This document shows positions 1 through 7,896 of a stretch of 64,000 nucleotides of DNA, piece after piece. Source of the DNA: JAFKFI01 sp963795435 (lineage in GTDB: Bacteria > Pseudomonadota > Alphaproteobacteria > Acetobacterales > Acetobacteraceae); contig CAWCHV010000007.1 of assembly GCA_963795435.1 (NCBI GenBank), positions 1,860,001 through 1,924,000 of the forward strand, read 5' to 3'. Both the position numbers and the translations under genes were made by a program. The notes under the pieces were generated by a model. The model had not been told where the DNA came from. It saw only the letters and a program-made list of their open reading frames with translations, and made no database searches. Position 1 is the stretch's first letter. Each line of letters starts with the position of its first letter.

Positions 1-2602
1 CGGCGCGTTTCTCCTGGAACGAGATATCCGTCCACGCGCCGCGATAGCCCTTCGGCAGCGCCTGCTCCGCGACCCGCTCCATCGCGGCGAGTGCCTGGCC
101 GGACGAAACGCCCGACGCGGGGCTGCCTTGCACGGTGACCGCGAGGCGGTTGTCGTAGCGGATGAGTGCCTGCGGCCCAAGTACAATGCGGACCTCGACG
201 AGGCTGCGCAGCGGCACCATCTTGCCGTCCGCGCTGCGCACGTTGATGCGGTAAATGTCGTCGATCGAGCGCCGGTCCTCCGCCTCGGCCTGTACCTGCA
301 CCTGCCAGGTACGGCCGAACAGGTTCATGTCGTTGACGTAGAATCCGCCGAGCGAGGCCTGCAGCGCCTGGAAGATGCTGTTCACATCGACGCCGAGCAC
401 CTGCGCCTTGTCACGGTCGATATCGAGAAAGACGGATGGCGTGTCGGCCGAGAAAGTGCTGAACACGCGGGTCAGTTTCGGGTCCTGGTTCGCTGCGACG
501 AGAAGGCCGCGCAGCACCTGCGCCAACGCACGTGGATTGCCGCCTGTGTAGTCCTGCAGCACGTAGCTGAAGCCGCCGCCCTGGCCGAGGCCGATGATCG
601 GCGGCGGCGCCAGCGGCACCGCGCGCCCGCCCCTGATGCCGCGGAACTTCTCGCCGAGACGCGCGATCAGCGCCGGCGCCGAGCCGTCGTGCCCGGCCCG
701 TTGCTCGAACGGCTTGAGCGAGACGATGACGAAGGCTGAATTCGGCTGCGCGTAGTTGTCGATGAAGTTGAGCCCGATCGTAGAGCTGTAATCTTCGACC
801 GCAGGCTCCTGCTTCAGGATGTCCTCGACCTGCCGCACGACCTCCGTGGTGCGTCCGAGCGAGGCGCCAGAGGGGAGCTGGACGATGACGAAGAACGCAC
901 CCTGATCCTCCTCGGGCAGGAAGCCGGTGGGCGTGATCTTGGCGAGGCTCGCGGTTCCAATCAGCGCGACCGCCACCATCGCAAGCCCGATGATCGAGAT
1001 GCGGACCAGCCGCAGCACCGCCGCGCCATAGCGGTCGCGCACCCAGTCGATCCCGCGCATCACCCCTCCCATAATGCCGCGCCGCGGCCCGTGATGCGGA
1101 CGGAGCAGCAACGCGCAGAGCGCAGGCGAGAGGGTGAGCGCGTTGATCGCGGAGAGGAACATCGATACCGCGACGGTGATCGCGAACTGCCGGAAGAGTT
1201 CGCCCGAGATGCCGGGGATGAAGGCCACCGGCACGAAGACCGAGAGCAGCACCATCGTGATCGCGACGATCGGCGCGGTGATTTTGCCCATCGCCCGGAT
1301 CGTCGCCTCGGAGGGGGTTAGGGCGGGGTTCGCCTCCATCTCCGCCTCGACGGCTTCGACCACGACGATCGCATCATCGACCACGATGCCGATCGCCAGC
1401 ACGACGGCAAGCAGCGAGACCGTGTTGGCCGAGTAGCCGATCGCGTTGAGCACCACGAAGGTGCCGATCAGGCTCACCGGCACGGCGATCGTCGGGATGA
1501 GGGTGGCACGCAGGTTGCCGAGGAACAGGAAGACGACGATCACCACGAGGACGAAGGCCTCGATCAGCGTCTTCTGCACCTCGTGGATCGTCGCGGAGAC
1601 GAACGTTGTCGGATCGTAGGTGAACTTCCAGGCGAGATCCTCGGGAAAGTCCTTCGCCGCGTCATTCATGAGCGCGCGAATGGCGCCGACGGTGCTCAGC
1701 GCGTTGGCGCCCGGCGCCTGGTAGAGCGCCACGAGTGTCGCGGGCGCGCCATTCAGCCGGGTCGCCTTGTCGAGATTGGAGGCGCCAAGTTCGAGCCGCG
1801 CGACGTCCCCGAGGCGCAGCACCGAGCCGTCGGGATTGGTGCGGATGACGATCTTCTCGAATTCGGCCAGCGAGGAGAGCCGCCCCTTGGTCTGGATGTT
1901 GAGCTGGAGCTGCTGGTCGTCCGACATCGGCCGCGCGCCGATCCGCCCGACCGCGGCCTGCACGTTTTGGCTCTGGATCGCCTTGACGATGTCGCCGCTC
2001 GTGAGCCCGAGGCCGGTGAGCCGGTCGGTACGGATCCAGGCGCGGATCGCATAGTCCTGCGGCCCGAACAGATAGGCGTCGCCCACGCCAGGCGTCGCCT
2101 TGATGCGGTCCAGCAGGTTGATCGTCGCGTAGTTCGACGCGAACAGCTCGTCCTTGCTGCGCTTCGGCGAGTAGATCGCGAGCACGCCGAGCAACGCGGA
2201 GGATTTCTTCTTCACGGTCACGCCCTGGCGCCGCACGTCCTCGGGCAGCTTGGCCAGCGCGACCTGCACACGGTTGTTGACGTTCACCGTGTTGATGTCG
2301 GGATTGGTGCCGAGCTCGAAGGAGACGACGAGATTGTAGCTGCCGTCATTACCCGAGACGGATTTCATGTAGATCGCCTTGTCGACACCGACGACCTGGC
2401 TTTCGATCGGCTGGGCGATCGTGGACTCGACCACCGCGGCGGACGCGCCGGGATAGGACGTGGTCACCGAGACCTGCGGCGGGACGATATCGGGATACTG
2501 GGCGATCGGGATTGCGAGCAGCGAGACGAGTCCCGCGATCGTGGTCACGATCGCGATGACCCCCGCCAGACGCGGCCGGTTGACGAAGATCGAGGAGAGC
2601 AC
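1..2602 (-). CDS. RND multidrug efflux permease (AcrB/MexB family), 3' end cut by window edge
   Basis: Inner-membrane proton-driven pump subunit of a tripartite efflux system. Read on the minus strand from a GTG at 2602, the frame stays open to the window edge (about 867 codons of a usual ~1040). The start reads VLSSIFVNRPRLAGVI, the classical RND N-terminus with the first transmembrane helix. The periplasmic porter region follows, with the AcrB-like run YPGASAAVVESTIAQP. The TM4 proton-relay pair is present as GIVVDDAIVVVEAVEAE. The visible C-terminal part includes RYDNRLAVTVQGSPASG, typical of the second porter half. The C-terminal helices are outside the window. It starts 3 bases after the stop of the membrane fusion protein gene, so the two form an operon. 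Substrate cannot be predicted. The long plus-strand frames here are antisense shadows. Confidence 0.95.
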   Translation of the reverse strand, partial: MLSSIFVNRPRLAGVIAIVTTIAGLVSLLAIPIAQYPDIVPPQVSVTTSYPGASAAVVESTIAQPIESQVVGVDKAIYMKSVSGNDGSYNLVVSFELGTNPDINTVNVNNRVQVALAKLPEDVRRQGVTVKKKSSALLGVLAIYSPKRSKDELFASNYATINLLDRIKATPGVGDAYLFGPQDYAIRAWIRTDRLTGLGLTSGDIVKAIQSQNVQAAVGRIGARPMSDDQQLQLNIQTKGRLSSLAEFEKIVIRTNPDGSVLRLGDVARLELGASNLDKATRLNGAPATLVALYQAPGANALSTVGAIRALMNDAAKDFPEDLAWKFTYDPTTFVSATIHEVQKTLIEAFVLVVIVVFLFLGNLRATLIPTIAVPVSLIGTFVVLNAIGYSANTVSLLAVVLAIGIVVDDAIVVVEAVEAEMEANPALTPSEATIRAMGKITAPIVAITMVLLSVFVPVAFIPGISGELFRQFAITVAVSMFLSAINALTLSPALCALLLRPHHGPRRGIMGGVMRGIDWVRDRYGAAVLRLVRISIIGLAMVAVALIGTASLAKITPTGFLPEEDQGAFFVIVQLPSGASLGRTTEVVRQVEDILKQEPAVEDYSSTIGLNFIDNYAQPNSAFVIVSLKPFEQRAGHDGSAPALIARLGEKFRGIRGGRAVPLAPPPIIGLGQGGGFSYVLQDYTGGNPRALAQVLRGLLVAANQDPKLTRVFSTFSADTPSVFLDIDRDKAQVLGVDVNSIFQALQASLGGFYVNDMNLFGRTWQVQVQAEAEDRRSIDDIYRINVRSADGKMVPLRSLVEVRIVLGPQALIRYDNRLAVTVQGSPASGVSSGQALAAMERVAEQALPKGYRGAWTDISFQEKRA

Positions 2603-2605
2603 GGC

Positions 2606-3703
2606 CTAGCTCCGGTTCAGCGCTGGCTGCGCCGGGTTGGGCGAGACCGGCGCTCCGGGCCGCAGCGTTTCCATTCCCTCGGCGATCACCTGCTCGCCCG
2701 GTTTCAGCCCGCTGACGACGATGATATCGCTGCCATTCTCGCCGCCGGTCTTGAGGCGGCGCACAACCGCCTTTCCGTTCTCGACGACGAAGACGTACAC
2801 TCCTTGCTGATCGGCGATCAGCGCAGATTGCGGGATGAGGATGCGCAAATCGGGCTTGTCGCCTTGGACGAGCACGCGCACGAGCTGCCCATCGATCAGC
2901 TTGTCGCCTGGATTGGGGACGTCGGCGCGTACCGTGACCGAATCGGTCGCACGGTCCACCGTCACATCGACGAAGTCGATCTTGCCGGTCTGGGCGTAGG
3001 TCTGTCCGTCGGAGAAGACGAGCTTGACCACGAGATGCTCACCAACCTTCTCCCGCTCGCCTTCGAGCCGCAGGAAATCCCGCTGGCTGACCGGGAAGAC
3101 GACGTACATGGGATCCTGGCTGACGATCGTGGTGAGCACGCCGCTGTCCGGGCCGACCACGTTGCCTCTCGTCGCGCGCGTGCGTCCCACCATGCCCGAG
3201 ATCGGCGCCGTCATATCGGTATAGCCGAGGTTGATCTGTGCCGTTTTGAGATTGGCGCCGGCGGTAATAACGTCGCCTTGTGCCTTCTTCTGTTCCGCGA
3301 CCTTGCGGTCCCGTTCGGCAAGCGACGTAACGCTCGTCTTGACCAGTTCCTCCGCCCGCTGTGCCTGGAGTGTCGCGTTGGTGTAGTCGGCCTGGGCTCG
3401 CAACAGCGCACCTTGCGCCTGCTGGACGGCGGCCTGGAAGGGATCCTGCTCTATACGAAAGAGCGGAGCGCCTTCCTTGACGGTGTCCCCTTCCTTGAAG
3501 AGGACGGCATCGAGATAGCCGGTCACGCGCGCCCGCACGTCGACCCGCTCGACCGCCTCGATGCGCCCGACGAATTCCTCGCCACGCACGATCGGGCGTT
3601 CCTGCGCGATCACGGTTCCGACGCGCACTGGGGCGGGTGCCTGGGCATCGGCACGGAACGTGACGACCGCCAGCCAGGCCGCGGCGTACACCAAGGCTCG
3701 CAT
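2606..3703 (-). CDS. RND efflux membrane fusion protein (HlyD/AcrA family)
   Basis: Periplasmic adaptor linking the RND permease to an outer-membrane channel, 365 aa. It has an N-terminal signal peptide (about residues 1-20, ending ADAQA). A barrel-sandwich lipoyl-like half follows (VRARVTGYLDAVLFKEGDTV), then an alpha-helical hairpin rich in Ala/Gln/Glu (about 95-150), the second lipoyl half (YTDMTAPISGMVGRT), and beta-barrel and membrane-proximal domains (ILIPQSALIADQQGVYVFVV). There is no lipobox Cys, so it is probably membrane-associated by its signal or periplasmic. A strong AGGGGGG ribosome site lies six bases before the ATG. It is the first gene of the efflux operon. A FixK/FNR-like box is centred about 81 nt upstream of the ATG. 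No outer-membrane channel gene is visible. Confidence 0.96.
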   Translation of the reverse strand: MRALVYAAAWLAVVTFRADAQAPAPVRVGTVIAQERPIVRGEEFVGRIEAVERVDVRARVTGYLDAVLFKEGDTVKEGAPLFRIEQDPFQAAVQQAQGALLRAQADYTNATLQAQRAEELVKTSVTSLAERDRKVAEQKKAQGDVITAGANLKTAQINLGYTDMTAPISGMVGRTRATRGNVVGPDSGVLTTIVSQDPMYVVFPVSQRDFLRLEGEREKVGEHLVVKLVFSDGQTYAQTGKIDFVDVTVDRATDSVTVRADVPNPGDKLIDGQLVRVLVQGDKPDLRILIPQSALIADQQGVYVFVVENGKAVVRRLKTGGENGSDIIVVSGLKPGEQVIAEGMETLRPGAPVSPNPAQPALNRS

Positions 3704-3777
3704 GGGGCACCCCCCTCGTTCGCCGCGCTGCGTGCCGCGCGAATACGCCGGTTTAGGCGACGTCTCGGGCCGCCGGA

Positions 3778-3791
3778 CTGATCTATGTCAA
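3778..3791 (-). promoter_or_regulatory. Putative FixK/FNR-type box upstream of the RND operon
   Basis: Read towards the pump operon the site is TTGACATAGATCAG, matching seven of eight fixed positions of TTGA-N6-TCAA. Its centre is about 81 nt upstream of the fusion-protein ATG. A class II position (-41.5) would put the transcription start near 3743 and give a leader of about 40 nt. The core 12-mer TGATCTATGTCA recurs at 4309-4320. Binding by the neighbouring FixK-class protein is inferred. Confidence 0.5.
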
Positions 3792-3877
3792 TCGGGCATC
3801 AGGCGTCATAATGGATCGTCGCGCCGTCCCCGACGGCTCGCGACGGCGGTCCGGTTTGGAACGAACTGGCTGCCCTC

Positions 3878-4243
3878 CTAAAGATACGCCGCGGCGAAGC
3901 TCAGGATATCGCCCTCGCTGGGCGGTTTCTCGAGCACCCCCTCGACGCCGAGCTCGGCTGCCCGGGCATCGATGGCGGACGAAGGCCATCCGGTTACGAG
4001 CAGGATCGGCAACATGATGCCGTCCGAGCGCAGGCGCGCGACGAGTTCGAGGCCGGTGAGGTCCGGCATCTGCTGATCGAGGATCAGACAGCAGGGCGGG
4101 TCCGATGTGTGGGCAAGGAACTCGGACGCAGAGCGAAAGGTCAAGACGCGATAGCCGGCCACTTCGAGCATGAAGCGGAAGGAGTCGAGGACGGCCGGGT
4201 CGTCATCGACCACGCCCACGGCGCTCGCGAGATCCTGTTGCAT
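3878..4243 (-). CDS. Single-domain response regulator, FixT-like candidate
   Basis: 121-aa stand-alone receiver domain with no output domain. The phospho-acceptor is Asp56 (LILDQQMP), with acidic residues DDD at 13-15, Thr84 (LLVTG) and Lys106 (VLEKP), so the fold and switch residues are intact. It has a Cys pair (51-52) just before the acceptor strand. The frame could start at 4273, but I prefer the ATG at 4243: a FixK/FNR-like box at 4308-4321 would place a class II start site near 4273, leaving a 30-nt leader. It lies directly downstream of the FixL-like kinase. In Sinorhizobium and Caulobacter, FixT is a receiver-like protein induced by FixK that inhibits FixL, and context and predicted regulation fit that role. 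Alternatives are a phosphate sink or a generic CheY-like protein. Confidence 0.85.
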   Translation of the reverse strand: MQQDLASAVGVVDDDPAVLDSFRFMLEVAGYRVLTFRSASEFLAHTSDPPCCLILDQQMPDLTGLELVARLRSDGIMLPILLVTGWPSSAIDARAAELGVEGVLEKPPSEGDILSFAAAYL

Positions 4244-4307
4244 TCGGAGTTGGTGCTTTCCGAACGAGTACAATGCTGGGGCGTAGCTGGCGGCCTCGGC
4301 CTCCGCC

Positions 4308-4321
4308 TTGATCTATGTCAG
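4308..4321 (-). promoter_or_regulatory. Putative FixK/FNR-type box upstream of the receiver gene
   Basis: The minus-strand reading is CTGACATAGATCAA, seven of eight fixed positions of TTGA-N6-TCAA. It overlaps the last codons of the kinase gene and lies about 71 nt upstream of the preferred receiver start. It shares the 12-mer TGATCTATGTCA with the box in front of the RND operon. That repeat, together with similar promoter geometry, is the main argument that both sites are functional. Confidence 0.5.
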
Positions 4322-5850
4322 GCGCGCCGGTCCGTCCTCTCGGACGGCTGCGCCGGGAGGGGAACGGTAAACTTGAATAGCGCGCCGCCGGACAGAGCGG
4401 CATTGGCCCATATCCGACCGCCATGCGCCTCGACGATGGTGCGGCAGACGGAGAGCCCCACACCCATGCCGTTTGGCTTACTCGTCACGAAGGGTTGAAA
4501 CAGCTTGGCGCCAACTTCTTCGCTGAACCCTGGGCCGGTATCGGCGACGCCGATCTCGGCCATCTCGCCGTCGCGCGCAACGGCGATCGAAATGGTCCCG
4601 CGCGGGCAATCCGCCATCGCCTCCGCGGCGTTGCGGATCAGGTTGAACAGGACTTGCTGAATCTGGACCTTGTCGATGACGGCCCGCGCGGCGTCGGGGC
4701 TCACCTGCAGTGTGAGGTCGAGCTTGTGCGCGACGCCGAGCATGGCAAGCGCGCCCGCCTCCTCGATCGTCGTACGCAATTCCTCGACCCGCTTCTCCGT
4801 TTCCCCTTTGCGCATGAAATCCCGCAGGCCCTGCACAATGCGGGTCGCACGGCTGGCCTGTTCTGCGGCGCGCTCGAGTGCTTGCCCGGCGGCCTCAGGG
4901 CGGCCGGCCGCCAGCAGCCGACGGGAGCCGCTGAGATAATTGGTGAGCGAAGTGAGCGGCTGTGCGACCTCGTGGGCGAGGGTTGACACCATCTGGCCAA
5001 GGTCGTTCAGGCGCGAGACATGGACGAGCTCCGATCGCAGCCCGGCCAGCCGGCGCTCGCGGTCTTGAGGCTCCGTGAGGTCGCGAATGAACACCGTGAA
5101 CTGCCGAACTCCGGGGAGGGCAATCTTGCTCACCGATAGCTCCATCGGAAACGTGCTGCCGTCCTTGCGCTGGCCGGCAACGACACGTCCGACGCCGACG
5201 AGGTGGCGTTCGCCCGTCTGGAGATATCGCGCCACGTACGCGTCCTGCTCGCCCCGGTGCGGTTCGGGCATGAGGACGCTCAGATTCTGCCCGGTCACCT
5301 CCTCCGGGGCATAGCCGAACAGACGCTCCGCGGTGGCGCTGAACGACCTTATCAGTCCGTTCTCGCCGATGATGATGAGCGCCTCGTGCACCGCGTCGAG
5401 GATTGAGCGCAGAACCGCCTCACGGCGCAGAAGTTCCGCGTCGATCAGGAACGTCCTTTTCAGATCGCGGGCGATGACGGAAACCCCGATCGCCTCGCCT
5501 CGCTCGTTCAGCACCGGCGACGTGGTCAACGAGACCGGCGTCCTGCGTCCGTCCTTGCGCAGCCGCTCCGTCTCGAGCCGCACGGAGGCCTCGCCGGCCC
5601 GGATGCGAGCGAGGCTCGCAGCTTCTTCCGCCCGTTTGTCCGTTGGGATCAGCGCGCCTATCGGGCGGCCCAGTATTTCCGACGGCGTGTAGCCGAATAA
5701 CCTTTCCGCGCCCGGGTTCCAGGAGATAATGACGCCGCCCAGATCCGTGCCGACGAAGCCCGCGTCCGCCAACTCCGTCAGTGTCCCGAGCCAGAAGCGC
5801 GCCTGGTCGGATGGAACATATGGCGGAATCGGGATTCTTTCACTCGACAA
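4318..5850 (-). CDS. fixL: FixL-like PAS-PAS sensor histidine kinase lacking the haem-ligand His
   Basis: Cytosolic two-component kinase, 510 aa, with no membrane segment. The order is PAS1 (about 20-135), PAS2 (about 140-265), a dimerisation helix with phospho-His293 (TLAHEVAQPLTSL), then an ATPase domain with N box (NLIRNAAEAM), G1 (DTGPGFSEE) and G2 (GMGVGLSVC). PAS2 aligns without gaps to the oxygen-sensing PAS of FixL. Arg208, His216 and Arg222 match Bradyrhizobium FixL R206, H214 and R220, but the haem-ligand position (H200) is Gln202, codon CAG at 5245-5247. Oxygen sensing by b-type haem is therefore doubtful, and another ligand or partner may be sensed. The start is TTG, supported by AGGAGG six bases upstream; it overlaps the end of fixJ by 11 nt, suggesting translational coupling. 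Confidence 0.93.
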   Translation of the reverse strand: MSSERIPIPPYVPSDQARFWLGTLTELADAGFVGTDLGGVIISWNPGAERLFGYTPSEILGRPIGALIPTDKRAEEAASLARIRAGEASVRLETERLRKDGRRTPVSLTTSPVLNERGEAIGVSVIARDLKRTFLIDAELLRREAVLRSILDAVHEALIIIGENGLIRSFSATAERLFGYAPEEVTGQNLSVLMPEPHRGEQDAYVARYLQTGERHLVGVGRVVAGQRKDGSTFPMELSVSKIALPGVRQFTVFIRDLTEPQDRERRLAGLRSELVHVSRLNDLGQMVSTLAHEVAQPLTSLTNYLSGSRRLLAAGRPEAAGQALERAAEQASRATRIVQGLRDFMRKGETEKRVEELRTTIEEAGALAMLGVAHKLDLTLQVSPDAARAVIDKVQIQQVLFNLIRNAAEAMADCPRGTISIAVARDGEMAEIGVADTGPGFSEEVGAKLFQPFVTSKPNGMGVGLSVCRTIVEAHGGRIWANAALSGGALFKFTVPLPAQPSERTDRRA

Positions 5851-6475
5851 CCGGCGCCTCCTCTGTCGGCGTCACACCGGCCGCTTGCGAGATGCGCACG
5901 AGTTCCGGCAGGGTATCCGCATCGAGTTTCCCAAAGACCCGCGCGCGGTGGACTTCAATGGTGCGCGGACTCGCGCCGAGTCGGTTCGCGATCGCCTTCG
6001 TCGACAGGCCGACGATCAGCATACCGAGTACCTCGCGCTCACGTGGCGTCAGCTCCGAGACCTTGCGCGTTGCCTTCGCCGCAAGGCGATCCGATTGCTC
6101 GGCCGTCCGGCTTTGCCGCAGCGCCCGCTCCACTACGTCGATCAGCTCCCCGCCCTCGAACGGCTTTTCCAGAAAGTCGATCGCCCCAGCCTTCATCGCC
6201 CGCACCGCAAGGGGCACGTCACCTTGCCCGGTCATCACGATGACCGGAAGACCGGCTCCGCTCGAGGATAGGCGCTCCTGTAGCTCCAACCCACTCAGGT
6301 CGGGCATCCAGATATCCGTCAGAAGACACCCGCCACCGGTGAATGGCCCAGCCGCCAGAAACTCCGTCGCGGTTCCGTATGTCGCAACGGAGAAGCCAGA
6401 CGCTTCGAGGAGGACACGAAGCAAATCCCGGATGGAAGCATCGTCGTCAACCACGTGAACAGTCCCCGAGCTCAC
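5840..6475 (-). CDS. fixJ: FixJ-like response regulator (receiver + LuxR-type HTH)
   Basis: 211-aa transcriptional activator and probable partner of the adjacent FixL-like kinase. The receiver has DDD at 10-12, phospho-acceptor Asp54 (LLTDIWMPDLSG), Thr82 (IVMTGQGD) and Lys104 (FLEKPF), the FixJ subfamily pattern. A linker leads to a GerE/LuxR HTH (about 137-200: LTPREREVLGMLIVGLSTK, then PRTIEVHRARVFGKL). The start codon is GTG with GGAGG five bases upstream. The gene is divergent from the FixK-class gene, with a palindrome in between. The expected target is the fixK promoter; this is inferred from family knowledge and synteny. Confidence 0.94.
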   Translation of the reverse strand: MSSGTVHVVDDDASIRDLLRVLLEASGFSVATYGTATEFLAAGPFTGGGCLLTDIWMPDLSGLELQERLSSSGAGLPVIVMTGQGDVPLAVRAMKAGAIDFLEKPFEGGELIDVVERALRQSRTAEQSDRLAAKATRKVSELTPREREVLGMLIVGLSTKAIANRLGASPRTIEVHRARVFGKLDADTLPELVRISQAAGVTPTEEAPVVE

Positions 6476-6577
6476 GGCCGCCTCCGATGTACGTGGATCT
6501 CCGTACGGAGTGTATCGGAGTTTACCGAAATTTGCTCAAGCGTAATGCTACGGCAGCCGTTCAGTGTTGGGGGAGAA
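6476..6577. promoter_or_regulatory. Divergent fixJ/fixK control region with inverted and direct repeats
   Basis: The 102-nt intergenic region holds an inverted repeat GTACG-N8-CGTAC at 6489-6506. It also has two direct copies of CGGAGT at 6506-6511 and 6516-6521, exactly ten bases (one helical turn) apart. The block lies 57-89 bases upstream of the preferred fixK ATG, where a FixJ dimer would be expected to bind, and immediately upstream of the fixJ ribosome site. Identification as a FixJ operator is inference. Confidence 0.45.
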
Positions 6578-7285
6578 ATGCTGGCCGACTTGCAGCCGCG
6601 CCGTACGCCCGGCAACTCGGCCGTGCTGCGCCTCCTTGAGGCGGATCCGGCCGGCCCGGCGAAAGTCCGGTCCCAGGAGTTCGCGGGCATCCGCGCCAAC
6701 CTCATCCGTGCCGAGCGGGACGCCGTCATCATCGCGCAGACCGATCCGGCCGGTTACAGCTACCTCGTCATCAGCGGTTGCGTAAGAACCGTCCGCCTGA
6801 TGAGCGATGGGCGGCGCCAGATCGGGGAATTCCTGCTCCCTGGGGACTTCTTCGGCTTGGAGGCGCTGGACGAGCATACGTTCGGTATGGAGGCGGTTAC
6901 GCCGGCGATTTTGCGCCGCTATATACACCGCAGCCTCGAAGCCTACGCCGATCGCAATCCGGACTTCGCGCGCCGCTGGCGGACCCTGTCGGCGAAGAAG
7001 CTCCGCTCTGAGCAAGCGCGGGTGCTCGCACTCGGCCGAATGACGGCTTCCGAGCGCATCGCCGGATTTCTTCTGGAGATGGCGGATCGTACGGGCGCCT
7101 CCGGCCGCTGCATCGAGCTGCCGATGAGCCGATCCGATGTGGCCGACTATCTCGGCCTGACTACGGAGACGGTCTGCCGGATGCTCACTCAGATGCAGCG
7201 CGAGGCCGTTATTGCGATCAACCGCTCACTAATTGCCATACAGGACGGAAACGCCCTCGCAGCACTCGCGGGAAATGACGGTTAG
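6578..7285 (+). CDS. fixK: Crp/Fnr-family regulator, FixK class
   Basis: 235-aa transcription factor with an N-terminal cyclic-nucleotide-binding-like beta-roll (VISGCVRTVRLMSDGRRQIG, FLLPGDFFGLEAL), a long dimerisation helix (about 110-145) and a C-terminal HTH (MSRSDVADYLGLTTETVCR) closely matching FixK proteins. There is no N-terminal FNR-type cysteine cluster, so direct iron-sulphur oxygen sensing is not expected. The HTH recognition helix has Cys where Ser is usual. I prefer the ATG at 6578: it gives family-typical length and leaves the FixJ-like repeats in the promoter. Longer starts at 6455 or 6545 would add residues with no family similarity. The two TTGA-N6-TCAA-like boxes near 3.8 and 4.3 kb are candidate targets. 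Confidence 0.9.
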   Translation: MLADLQPRRTPGNSAVLRLLEADPAGPAKVRSQEFAGIRANLIRAERDAVIIAQTDPAGYSYLVISGCVRTVRLMSDGRRQIGEFLLPGDFFGLEALDEHTFGMEAVTPAILRRYIHRSLEAYADRNPDFARRWRTLSAKKLRSEQARVLALGRMTASERIAGFLLEMADRTGASGRCIELPMSRSDVADYLGLTTETVCRMLTQMQREAVIAINRSLIAIQDGNALAALAGNDG

Positions 7286-7328
7286 GGAAGTTGCAGGGCA
7301 AGCAGGTTCGGAAATTGGGAGGCACGAG

Positions 7329-7896
7329 ATGAGACGTCGTGACTTGTTGCTCAGCGGGGGCGCGACCGTTCTGCTCGCCGCCTGTCATTCTGTACAAGCC
7401 GAGCAGACCACCACCGTGAACGCCGTGGTGGAGACGGTCGATCCGGTATCCCGGGAGCTCCTGCTGCGCGGCGGCGGCGGCGCGCAATCGGGAGCATTGC
7501 TCAGCATGATCGTCAGCCCCCACGTCCAGAACCTCGATCAGATCCGGCCGGGGGATCGGGTGAGCGTCACCTACTATCAGGCACTGGCCGCCCAGGTGGT
7601 GAACGTCTTCTCGCCGGCCAGTACCTCCTTTCGAAGGCGTGACCGTGGACCGCAGGCAGACGGCCGAGCGGCCAGGCGGCGAGGTCACCCGCGTCCGTCA
7701 GGCGCGCGTGACCATCACCGCCGTCGATCCAGCGAACAACACGGTCAGTTTCGTCGGCCCGCGCAACATCGTGCGGACGGTAAAGCCCGCAAACCCGCAG
7801 GTCCAGGCCTTCATTCGCGGTCTGCGGGTCGGTCAGCAGGTCGATATCGTCTACGAGGAGGCGCTGGCGATCTCGGTCGAGCCGATGCGGAGCTAA
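7329..7896 (+). pseudogene. TAT-type lipoprotein with duplicated small domain, frameshifted
   Basis: The frame starts with ATG after GGGAGG and encodes a twin-arginine signal (RRRDLLLSG) followed by a lipobox with Cys19 (LLAAC), so the product would be an exported lipoprotein. Two related ~70-residue units follow, the first ending RPGDRVSVTYYQALAAQV and the second RVGQQVDIVYEEALAISV. Each opens with an AVVETVDP / ITAVDPANN-type beta strand. The second unit is in another frame: reading continues cleanly if base 7632 (the C of TTTCGAAGG) is skipped. The gene is therefore broken by one extra base, or this is a sequence error. No function is recognised. It lies 43 nt after fixK on the same strand and may be cotranscribed. 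Confidence 0.7.

Noticed and set aside
1583..3781. Long plus-strand open frame (732 codons)
   Set aside because: It is the antisense of the RND permease and fusion protein genes; its sequence is Arg/Asp/His-rich with no family pattern, as expected from high-GC codon bias.
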